DNA from: Ligustrum vulgare | Taxonomy: Eukaryota; Streptophyta; Magnoliopsida; Lamiales; Oleaceae | Length of the DNA stretch: 64,000 nt | Direction of reading: 5' to 3' | Assembly: GCA_963555705.1 (NCBI GenBank) | Contig: OY743176.1 | Span: 37,122,497-37,186,496 of the forward strand | In this document: positions 34,130 through 43,665 of the stretch, piece after piece | Layout of the letters: every line of letters starts with the position of its first letter | Position numbering within the stretch: position 1 is the stretch's first letter | The notes under the pieces: model-generated | What the model saw: the letters and a program-made list of their open reading frames with translations, nothing else | The model's database searches: none | What the model was told of the DNA's origin: nothing | Translations under genes and position numbers: made by a program

Positions 34130-34948
34130 GAAAGAAGATGCTTCTGAAGCTTCAAGACAAAAAACTTTTAGAAAGAAGATGCTGCCGACGCTTCAAGACA
34201 AAAAACTTTTAGAAAGAAGATGCTTTTAGGATAAGTTTGTCCAAAACTTTTTGACCAGAGTTGCTCGGAGAAACGCGTGTCAAAAAAGTATAAGACAACT
34301 TTTAGAAAAGCAAAAAAGAATAGGAAGACAGCTGTAGGGAAGACACGTTTTATTCTTTTAAGGATAGTCTCGTTATTCTGCTCCCAAGAATTTATCTATA
34401 TAAGGACTAGTTTTCATTAGGGAAAAGCAAGAGTTTTCAACCTGTGATCTCCTTGCTCTCATTCCTGAAAAACTTCCTTATCCAGAAAAATTCTCAATCC
34501 AAAAAACCTTTGTATAGTAAATTGTGAATATCCCTGAGGTATTTTTTCTACCCAAGTTTTATTTAATCCTTTAGGGGAATTCCCGAAAGGGAAATCCTTA
34601 GTTGTATTATCTTTAAGATGTTTTAATAAATCTCCAAAAATTTATATTTATGTTTTACATTTTTGTATTCATGTTTTTAATTTCAGTAGTTTATATGTTG
34701 TAAATTTTGTTGATAAATCATTTCATCCTATGCATGTCATGAAAGCATAACTTGATTTTTAGAAGCCGTACTGTTTTTAGGTTAATCCTAAGTGACCCAG
34801 AAAGATAGGATTGTTGGCCGGAGTGAGCCTGTTTGAATCCTTGAGTACTGGGGAAAGGGAATTAATTAACCTAGGAATCTCGTAAGGGAGTGCCAGTGGT
34901 AACCTTATAGGAAGAAATCAGGTTCAAGATGATATGTCTTAGGTGGTG
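34130..34948 (+). promoter_or_regulatory. Viral intergenic region: promoter, polyadenylation signal and leader start
   Basis: Two direct repeats of a GAAAGAAGATGCT..GCTTCAAGAC unit occur at 34130-34205. A TATA box TATATAAG lies at 34397-34404 and AATAAA at 34625-34630. This order and spacing fit a caulimovirid pregenomic promoter with the polyadenylation signal downstream of the start. The leader is cut by the breakpoint near 34948. No iMet primer-binding site remains. Confidence 0.6.
34397..34404 (+). promoter_or_regulatory. TATA box of the viral pregenomic promoter
   Basis: TATATAAG lies about 270 bp after the last viral ORF. Transcription start is expected near 34430. Confidence 0.55.
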
Positions 34949-35356
34949 AAAAAAAAAAGTGATTATTATTGAAGAGCAAGATCAAGAACATCATTCCATA
35001 GTCAAGAAGACCTTTCTTGATACCTTTTATTTTCCCACATTCTTAGTAGTTTTCGTCATCCATCTCTACTTTCAAATTCTCTCATTCCAGTTACATCAAT
35101 TTTCTTGAGTCCAATATTCCATCAAATCTTCTTTTCATCTGTTTGTGTCTTGCACCTTGGGTTAATTCCACAAGGACCAAGTCCGTGACTAGTTTGGTGG
35201 GTTCTTTGAGAACTTGAGAAAAGGGATAGAGAGGAAAAAGGCAGAGTGGTGAGTTCAATAGAGAGAAAAGCCAAATAGAGTGATACACGAGTGCTAAACA
35301 CGTGAGAATATACTTTTTTTTCTTGAAAATTATTTCTTTTCTTTTGATCACTAACC
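34949..35356 (+). other. Remaining 5' leader of B1
   Basis: Starting in the A-run, this matches the B2 leader (about 57170-57575), including GTGATTA.TATTGAAGAGCA and CACCTTGGGTTAATTCCAC. It has no PBS because viral DNA replaced that part. Confidence 0.75.
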
Positions 35357-35488
35357 ATGTCACAGAAGGACGCATCATCGACAGGGGAGGATAACCAACA
35401 GTTCCACTTCCTTGCAATGCTGGAAAAATGATTCGAGAGGTGGGATGCGAAGCTGGGGGAGATTAAAAACTCCGTGGACACACATAGC

Positions 35489-37152
35489 TATTAAGTGCAT
35501 TTTTATACACTTTTTATACCTTTAAATTAGCATAATTTGGAACATCTTGAGCAAATATCTACTAATTTATGCATATTTTGTATTTAAATAGGTTAATATC
35601 CAAGTTTGAGGCCAAAAACCACAAAAGAAGTGCAAATTACGCTGAAATTGGAAGTCTGGGGACCATTTTGTCACTTCTGGGAAGTTTTGGACAAGCCACG
35701 CAATTAACCAAGGGACCAAATTGAAAGATTTCAAAAGTTGAAGGGCCAAAAGTGCAATTTTAGAAGGACATATTTGAAAGAAATCTGAAAAATTGGGGAC
35801 TAAATTGCTCGAGATTAAAAGATGGAGGACTTGATGGCAATTACGGAAAGGACTTAGCTGCAAAACCATCATTTGGCTGAGCCACGCGATCGCGTGGCTC
35901 GAACCAAGTCGCGTTCGCGACTTGGACCCCAAAACGGACCCGAGACAAAGTTGGAGCAAATTTTTACCGCGCGCCTTTAAAATTTAAAAAAAAAGAAGGA
36001 AAGTTTTCGGGCCGGACCGGGTCAACCCGGCCGACCCGATTCGGCCCAGAAGTTGAATTTCACGGATCTTGGCATTTTTTAGGGTTTTTTTGGATGATTT
36101 TAGGGTTGTATAAATAGGAAAAAGTCAGATTTTTGAAGCATTATGTAAGTTTCTTGCCTCTTTTTCTATTTTCTCTTGTATTTTTCTTAACATTTACCTT
36201 ATTTAATGCAATGTTTAATTAATATTTTAATGTTCTTGTGTTCTTCTTCTACATTTCATCCTCTTGTTGTAGTTTAAGTTTTTATATTTGGTATTTTCTG
36301 AAATTTCTACCATAAATGTTATATATTTTAAGTGCATTTAATGTTTTATGATTGAGTTGTTGAAGATATTAATGGTTGATGAAGAAATTTGGTTCAAAGT
36401 GAAGGATTCTTGGGTTTTCACTTCAAGAACTTTACAAAAAGGAGAGTTTTCTTTATTATCTTGTTTTTAATCTTTATTTTAAGTATTATTCTCATGTTTA
36501 TGTTATTTGTTAAATGGTGTTGTTAGTTTATTATTAGGGGTTAATATTATTGTGTTGGAATTTTAATTAGTTTAAGGTTATTTAAGTATTTTAGGTTGTT
36601 TTTGGATTGTGGGTATTTATGTTTATGTATTTGTGATTGTGAATGTTGTTTATGTTTTTCGTAATTTTTAAAATGTTTGTCACTATGTTAGGTTCTTATT
36701 GGAATTTACTACACATGTTAGGTTAAATTTAAATTTTCCCATGTAATTTGGTTAATTAATTGACCACCACTATTTGATTTGTGAAAGAAGAAATTAGTGT
36801 AGTTATAAAAACTAAATTCACCTTGTTTCATGTTTTCTAGTTTAGTTTAGTCACCAAGTTCTTTTTATTATTAGTTCATTTTGGATAATTAGTTTTAATC
36901 CTAGCTTTTACATATTGTTGTCTATTTGCTTTAATTAACTAGTTTTTCATGTTGCCATGTTTTAATTTTATGATAGTTAGTGTTCACCATCAAACCAACT
37001 TTTTATGTTACTTGACTTTTCTTTTAAAATGAAATCAATAACTTTAGTTACACTTCAATCATTCCTCGTGGGTACGATAACCCGGACTTCTCTAGTCCAC
37101 TTTACTACTTGAACGCGAGCCGTGCACTTGCGGTATACGATTTTAGCGAACA
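35489..37152 (+). mobile_element. Solo LTR Z in B1 gag
   Basis: TATTAAGTGC...AGCGAACA is flanked by ATAGC at 35484-35488 and 37153-37157. B2 lacks the insertion at the same place. It has a TATA box TATAAATA (36109-36116), two adjacent 22-bp inverted repeats (35879-35925) and an Athila/Tat-like end (GTGCACTTGCGGTATACG). No coding sequence is present. Confidence 0.85.
35879..35925 (+). repeat. Twin 22-bp inverted repeats in LTR Z
   Basis: 35879-35900 is a perfect palindrome with half-site GAGCCACGCGA. 35904-35925 has half-site CCAAGTCGCG around a TT centre. Both are GC-rich in an AT-rich LTR and lie about 185 bp upstream of the TATA box. Confidence 0.7.
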
Positions 37153-38150
37153 ATAGCAATTGCCCAACTACGAAGAGAGCAACCGCACACGGCTCCTAAT
37201 ATCCGGAGGCCGCAAAGGTATGAAAATAATCCTAGGAATGGAGTTCGGGATGATGATGATGTTGAGATAGGAGATAGTGTTGACGATGATAGTGAAAGTG
37301 TATCAGTGGCTAGCTTATGTAGGAGAAGAGGTCGTGGTGGTCGGCGTGGAAGAGGAAATAGGCGTGAAAATAGGGATGATGATGGGATGGATAGAAGCTT
37401 AGGAAACATTAAAATGTCCATACCAACTTTCCAAGGGAAAAGTGATCCGGATGTGTACTTTGAGTGGGAGAAGAAGGTAGAACTGATTTTTGAGTGCCAT
37501 AACTACTCAGAGGAAAAAAAGGTGAAGTTAGCCGTTATAGAGTTCGCAGATTATGCACTTGTGTGGTGGGATCAATTAGTGACGAGTAGGAGGGGGAACC
37601 GTGAAAGACCTATAGTGACCTGGAACGAGTTGAAGGGTTTGATGAGGAAAAGGTTTGTGCCCAACCATTACTATAGGGACTTGTACCAGAAACTCCAAAC
37701 TCTGTCTCAGGGTTCGAAGAGTGTAGAAGAATACCATAAAGAGATGGAGATTGCTATGATCCGAGCGAATATTGAGGAGGATCCGGAGGCCACAATGGCC
37801 AGGTTTTTGAGTGGCTTGAACAGAGACATTGCAAATGTAATAGAACTGCAACATTATGTTGAACTAGAGGAGATGTTGCACATGGCGATGAAAGTGGAAA
37901 GGCAGCTGAAAAGGAAAGGTACAGAAAAATACTCTTCGGGTTCTACTCCTTGGAAACCTACCTGGAGTGGAAATAACAAAAATGAAGGAGCTGCTCCAAA
38001 GGGGAAGCCAGAACCACCAAAGGCTCGAGAGGAATCTACCAATAAAGGTAACCCCACTTCTAACTCTTAACCCCGTAGAAGTAGGGACATCAAGTGTTTT
38101 AGGTGCATGGGAATTGGACACATTACATCACAATGCCCGAACAAAAAAAA

Positions 38151-39537
38151 TAATGCTTGTGCGAAATGGGGTGGTGGTGTCGGAGGATGAGGTTGAGGAT
38201 GATGATGAGTTTAAGGATATGCCTACCTTAGAAGAAGCTAGTGATTGTGATGATGGAGATTATGCGGTAGCTCAATCCCTTATTACTAGGCGTGCCCTTA
38301 GTACCAAAATTAAGGTGGAGGAATCGGGTGAGCAAAGGGAAAACATATTTCATACTAGATGCTTTGTTAATAATAAAGTGTGTAGTTTGATAATTGATGG
38401 GGGGAGAGTTGTACCAACGTGGTTAGTACCACTCTTGTTGAGAAATTGTGTTTACTTATAATCAAACACCCTAGACCTTATAAATTGCAATGGCTGAATG
38501 AGTCCGGTGAGATCAAAGTGAATAAGCAGGTGTTAATCAACCTGTCTATCGGGAAGTATGAGGATGAGTTAATTTGTGATGTGGTTCCAATGCATGCTGG
38601 ACACATCCTGTTGGGTCGGCCATGGAAATATGACAGGAGAGTGGTACATGATGGGTACAAAAATAGATATAGTTTTACCAAGGATGGGAAAAGCATTAGA
38701 CTTATGCCATTAACTCCACAGCAAGTGTATGAGGATCAGCTGAAACTAAAAAGTGAGGAAGAGAAGACAAAGAGAGTTGGCACCTCGATCCCAGAAAAAG
38801 GAGAGCAGAGTGTTCAAAAGAGGGTTGGGACCACGATCCCAGAAAAAGGAGAGCTGAGAGAAAAACAGAGAGTTGAGGGTTCCACCTCAGAAAAAGGAGA
38901 GGGAGTGACGAGTGCCAGAAAAGAAAGAGGAGAGAAAACCAAAGTGAGCTTCCTTGCCAAAAAGAGTGAGATCAAAAGAGCTGCCCTAGACCAACAACCA
39001 ATGGTCTTACTAATGTACAAGGACTCCTTCCTTGCACTAGGTGACACTAACTCTTCCCTCCCCCATTTAGCTGTTTCTCTTTTACAGGAATTTGATGATG
39101 TATTCCCGGAAGACATACCCAGTAGGCTGCCACCAATTCGGGGCATCGAGCACCAGATTGATCTTGTTCCAGGTGCTGTTATTCCAAATAGGCCTGCATA
39201 TAGGAGCAATCCGGAAGAAACAAGGGAGCTTCAAAGGCAAGTCGAGGAGTTGTTGAGCAAGGGCTATGTTCGGGAAAGCATGAGCCCGTGTGCTGTGCCG
39301 GTCTTATTGGTGCCCAAGAAAGATGGAACCTGGAGGATGTGCGTGGATTGTAGAGCTATCAACAATATCACGGTAAAGTATCGCCATCCTATACCTAGGT
39401 TAGACGACATGCTTGATGAATTATATGGTTCATGTGTCTTTAGTAAAATTGACCTCAAGAGTGGGTATCACCAAATACGCATGAAAGAGGGGGACGAAAT
39501 GGAAAACTACATTCAAGACCAAATACGGGCTTTATGA
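38151..39537 (+). pseudogene. B1 protease and N-terminal reverse transcriptase (frameshifted)
   Basis: The protease reads CSLIIDGG near 38400. An extra AG there, relative to B2, shifts the frame. The 38419 frame carries [15 protein letters not shown] (protease C-terminal part), two or three repeats of an acidic PEKGE linker, and the RT start ([40 protein letters not shown]). One extra A near 39499 compared with B2 breaks the RT frame. Confidence 0.85.
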
Positions 39538-39547
39538 ATGGTTAGTT

Positions 39548-40912
39548 ATGCCGTTTGGTCTCACCAATGCACCTAGTACATTCATGAGGTTGATGAACCA
39601 TGTTTTACGAGCTTTCATTGGTAAATTTGTGGTCGTGTATTTTGATGACATTTTAATTTATAGTAAGAATGTAGATGAGCATGTTAGACATTTGAGGTTT
39701 GTACTTGAGGTTTTACGCACTGAAAAATTGTTTGCTAATTTTAAAAAGTGTACTTTTTGCATAGATAAGGTCATATTCCTTGGTTATGTTGTTAGTAAGG
39801 ATGGTATTGAGGTTGACGAGGAAAAAATCCGAGCCACTAGAGAATGGCCTACACCTAAGAGTGTAACTGAGGTAAGGAGTTTTCATGGGTTAGCAAGTTT
39901 TTATAGGAGGTTTGTGAAAAATTTCAGTACAATAGCCACACCACTCACTGAGGTAATTAAAAAGAGTGTGGGTTTCCATTGGGGGGATGCACAGGAAAAC
40001 CCCTTTAAATTGCTTAAAGATAGGCTATGTTCTGCACCAGTCTTAGCTTTACCTAATTTTAACCAGACTTTTGAGATTGAATGCGATGCATCAGGAATAG
40101 GGATTGGAGCTGTTCTTATGGAGGAAAAGAGGCCGATAGCTTATTTCAGTGAAAAGCTGAGCAAGGTAGCGTTGAACTATCCAACGTATGATAAGGAGCT
40201 TTATGCTCTTGTCAGGGCATTGGAGACTTGGCAGCATTACCTCTGGCCAAAAGAATTTGTCATCCACACGGATCATGAGTCATTAAAGCACCTCAAGGGG
40301 CAAGGTAAGTTGAACAAAAGACATGCCCGATGGATGGAGTTTGTGGAGACCTTTCCTTATGTCATTCAATACAAACACGGTAAGGATAATATAAATGCAG
40401 ATGCGTTGTCAAGAAGGTATGTGCTCCTTAATTCATTGAATGCTAAATTGTTGGGATTTGAATATGTTCGAGAATTGTATGCTAACGATCATGATTTTTC
40501 CTCTATTTATGTCTCATGCGAAAAGGGAGCACTTGATAAATTGTGTGTGCCTAACTGTTCTATGCGTGAGTTGTTAGTACGTGAAGCTCACGGGGGTGGT
40601 TTGATGGGTCATTTTGGTGTTTTAAAAATATTGGAAACGTTGAAGGAACATTTTTATTGGACTAGGATGAAACGGGATGTTCACCAAATTTGTAATAAAT
40701 GCATAACTTGTAAGCATGCCAAGTCTAAGGTATTACCACATGGTTTGTACACCCCTCTACCTGTTCCTAGTGAGCCCTGGGTAGATATATCAATGGATTT
40801 TGTGTTAGGATTGCCTAGGACCAAAAAGGGTCGGGATTCCATTTTTGTGGTGGTGGACAGGTTTAGTAAAATGGCACACTTCATTCCTGCCATAAAACTG
40901 ATGATGCCGTGA
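39548..40912 (+). pseudogene. B1 reverse transcriptase palm, RNase H and integrase N-terminus
   Basis: [18 protein letters not shown] is followed by the catalytic box [13 protein letters not shown] (about 39640). RNase H has [16 protein letters not shown] and [12 protein letters not shown]. The integrase HHCC region ends [11 protein letters not shown] (about 40690-40725). The core starts [18 protein letters not shown], with [11 protein letters not shown]. The frame is lost near 40905, within LMMP. Confidence 0.88.
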
Positions 40913-41926
40913 ACATAGCAGACTTATTCTTTAGGGAAGTTTTCAGACTACATGGGGTGCCTAGGAGTATAGTGTCTGACAGAGATGTCAAATTCCTTAG
41001 TTACTTCTGGAAGGTTCTGTGGGGGGGGGGGGGGGGGGGGAATAGGTACTAAACTATTGTTTTCCACTACATGCCATCCTCAAGCAGATGGTCAGACAGA
41101 AGTAGTCAATAGGACGTTAACACAACTCTTGCGTGTTGTCATAAATAAAAATTTGAAGAGTTGGGAGGAATGTTTACCATTTTTGGAATTTGCGTATAAC
41201 AGGGCTACACATTCTACTACTGCTTACTCTCCTTTTGAAATTGTGTATGGTTTCAACCCGCTAACCCCTATGGATCTAATTCCTTTTCCTGTAGATGACA
41301 GGAACAGTTTGGATGGCAAGAAGAAAGCCGAGCTTGTGAAGTCACTCCATGAAAAGGTCTGGCTACAAATAGAAAAGAAGAATGAGCACTATGCGTCCTA
41401 TGCGAATAAGAGCAGAAAGCAGGTGATTTTTGAACCAGGCGATTGGGTGTGGGTTCACATGCGAAAGGAACGATTTCCAGCACAACGGATGTCTAAGCTG
41501 CAGCCTAGAGGAGATGGGCCGTTTCAAGTCATTGAGAGAATCAATGACAATGCTTATAAGTTGGATCTCCCAGGTGAGTATAATATATCTGCTACTTTTA
41601 ACGTTGCTGATCTCTCTTTGTTTGATGCAGGTGATGATTCGAGGACGAATCCTTTTCAACAGGGAGGGAATGATGAGTACCCGAGTGACCCTACGAGTAA
41701 GGACCCGTTGCATGTACCAGTGGGACCAATAACGAGGATGAGGGCTAAGAAGATCAAGCAAGCACTGCAGGGGTTTATGCACGCTTGGGTGGATGAATAT
41801 TCAAATGCATGGTCAAAGACTCTAGTTTCAATGCATGACAGTATGGGAGATGTGCCAAAACTGTTACAAAGCATTTGGGTCAAAGAACAAGGAGAGAACA
41901 ATTCAGAGGGCCTTTTCGGGCCGTAA
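40913..41926 (+). pseudogene. B1 integrase core and C-terminus, reading into the 3' LTR
   Basis: The second catalytic Asp motif (VSDRDVKF, about 40975) is followed by a run of 20 G at 41021-41040 that destroys the frame. CHPQADGQTEVVNRTL carries the catalytic Glu (about 41070-41115). A GPFQVIERINDNAYKL C-terminal fold follows. The frame continues through the LTR start at 41671 to a stop at 41926, adding PLHVPVGPITR and an Ala/Gln/Trp tail. No chromodomain is seen. Confidence 0.85.
41021..41040 (+). repeat. Run of 20 G within B1 integrase
   Basis: An uninterrupted G20 replaces normal integrase codons. It may be real, a sequencing artefact or a collapsed gap. Confidence 0.9.
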
Positions 41927-42505
41927 GGTTTGGAGTTACGGCCGTAACTTTGCTATCGCACGGCCGTAACAATCAATTCACGGCCGTAATGGAGTTATGC
42001 AGCTTTTTATTCAGAAGGTGTCTTACGGCCGTAAGCGCCAATGTCACGGACGTAAGAGTTCAGACAGTTTTTGGACCCGAGGGTCAATTACGGCCGTAAC
42101 AATAAATTCACGGCCGTGAAAATGCGCCGAGTTGTATTTTTGGTATTTTGCGACTAGGGTTATTTTGGACACGTTTTGCACTATAATTAGGTTTTCTTGA
42201 CTATTGTAAGAGACAACTTTGATGATTAATGAGATTGCTTGAATTAGGTGAGTTTATCCCTATTCTTCTTCGTTCTTGATTGAACCCCTTGAACTTATCA
42301 AAGGATTTGACAACCTTTGTGGCGTTCACCCCTTTATGGTTCTTCATTCTGCATCTTAACGGGTCTTGGATTTGATACATCCTTGGTTCTTGAGTCATGA
42401 GTGTCGGATCATATTGTTATCGTCAATTAATCTGGATTTGGAAATTTCCAAGTGTTTAATTCAATTTTTGCGAGATCCCGTGATTCCCCAACAAAAATCA
42501 CATCA
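41671..42505 (+). repeat. 3' LTR of B1
   Basis: TGATGAGTACC...ATCACATCA, 835 bp, preceded by the purine tract ACAGGGAGGGAA. The first 256 bp are coding. A palindrome array (41919-42120) follows the stop, then a TATA-like CTATAATTAG near 42180. Confidence 0.9.
41919..42120 (+). promoter_or_regulatory. Palindrome array in the B1 3' LTR
   Basis: About eight copies or near copies of TTACGGCCGTAA occur, ending in TTCACGGCCGTGAA. They begin at the polyprotein stop and end about 60 bp before a TATA-like sequence. Confidence 0.6.
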
Positions 42506-42510
42506 GAGTT

Positions 42511-43665
42511 TCTTCTCTTTTTCCCTTTTATTGTTTTACTTTTCAATGAGGACATTGTATTGTCTAAGTGTGGGGGGGGGGGGGATTGACTTGATTGTAA
42601 GCTTATCTACTTTATTTTCAATCTGTAATCGAATCTTTAAAATTCATTTTGTTCTTGTTATCTACTTTCGTTACCTATCTATGCTACTTAGGTCTTAAAC
42701 CATACTTTGATAGGAAGCAGCCCACTTTTGGTGCAATTTTTTGAAAAAATCATTGCATAATTGGATATAAATTGAGCACATAGAGATCATCTCGTCCTAA
42801 AACTGCACGAATAGGTTGAAAATGAAGAAAAAAAAATTGTCAAATGTCTACAACCTAGTCAACCCAACCCAGAATAGACAGATTATTCTTTCATATCCCT
42901 GAGCGTCCCAATTCCAATAGAAATTATTATACTTTTGTGAGTAGTTATGGTTTGAATACTTTTAACCACTATCCTTGACCAATGGATTTAGATTTGGAAT
43001 GAAGATCAAGCAATGACCTATAACTCATAATTGGATGGGAGAAACACATGAAAACCCTAATTTGTGAGCTTTTGAGCCTAAGAGCCGTTTTTAATACTTA
43101 TGAGCTCGTGATTCTTTGATGTGTGTCCTGCATGGTTGAGTTATGCTTGGATGTACTTTCTTGTGCATACCGTTGTAGCTTCTTGATTCAAGTGCAAATT
43201 ATAGCAAAGGCAATAGGTTAGACCAAATTTGACTTGCTAAAAGAGCCTACCTTGCTACATGGACCATTAGAAGCCCGTTTGAGCCTTAGCCTTTCTTTGA
43301 AATTTTATGCCACGCTACAAGCCACGAATACCCTTTCTTTCGCATTGTCTCTATTTTGAACCCATAGAGAAGGAATTCACAAGCTTTTGTTGATTGAGAA
43401 TTGTGCTATGGTTTAAGTCTAAGAAGTTGAAACAGTTAACTTGTGTTGGGCGATGGTTGTGTAATGGAATGAATTCAGGGGATTGAAATTCTATCTTGTG
43501 TCACTTGGTGACTGCGAAATGATTGAAAAAAAAAAATTTGAAAAGGAAGTTTAGTTAAGGAAATTATTGGTTGAGGAAGTCAAACACTCAACTTGTGAAA
43601 AGAAAAAAAAAACAAAAAAAAAAGAGAGAGAGAGAAGAGATTCAAGCGTGAATAGAGTTGGGTAG
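42511..43665 (+). other. Y 3' untranslated region, first part
   Basis: Non-coding DNA between B1 and a family-A solo LTR. It contains TGAGGACATTGTATTGTCTAA and a G13 run at 42572-42584, a common Athila post-ORF feature. No ORF of note is present. Confidence 0.6.

Larger units (their letters stand above)
30388..34948 (+). mobile_element. Endogenous caulimovirid, right copy (plus strand, 5'-truncated)
   Basis: It starts within the polyprotein. It contains the protease/RT/RNase H ORF, the viroplasmin-like ORF and the promoter, polyadenylation and leader region. It ends in the A-run near 34949, where B1 resumes. Its first 3068 bp equal the 2300-bp left arm plus the 768 bp missing there, with no other net length difference. 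Movement and capsid regions are absent, so it is an incomplete genome. Confidence 0.88.
35357..38150 (+). pseudogene. B1 gag, split by solo LTR Z
   Basis: The ATG at 35357 (MSQKDASSTG) is followed after 24 codons by a TGA at 35429-35431, also present in B2. LTR Z (35489-37152) interrupts it. Gag continues from 37158 with an Arg/Gly-rich stretch (RRRGRGGRRGRGNR) and a Retrotrans_gag region (FQGKSDPDVYFEWEKKVE, YALVWWDQLV, about 37425-37900). A TAA at 38068-38070 precedes a CCHC knuckle (CFRCMGIGHITSQC, about 38095-38137). It would form the particle shell. Confidence 0.85.
23975..42505 (+). mobile_element. Element B1: Ty3/Gypsy retrotransposon nested in Y
   Basis: The first 52 bp of the 5' LTR (TGATGAGTACC from 23975) precede the viral block. 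The 3' LTR is 41671-42505. The TSD GAGTT is at 23970-23974 and 42506-42510. Comparison with B2 shows that about 1 kb (rest of the 5' LTR, PBS and leader) is missing, replaced by viral DNA. The interior resumes in an A-run near 34949. A solo LTR (35489-37152) interrupts gag. Confidence 0.92.

Noticed and set aside
34700..34948. Search for an iMet primer-binding site in the viral leader
   Set aside because: No TGGTATCAGAGC-like sequence was found before the breakpoint. The viral leader is probably cut before it.
42200..42398. Minus-strand ORFs in B LTRs (also 56622-56816 and 61933-62127)
   Set aside because: They recur only because the LTR recurs. They are antisense to the LTR body and have no domain.
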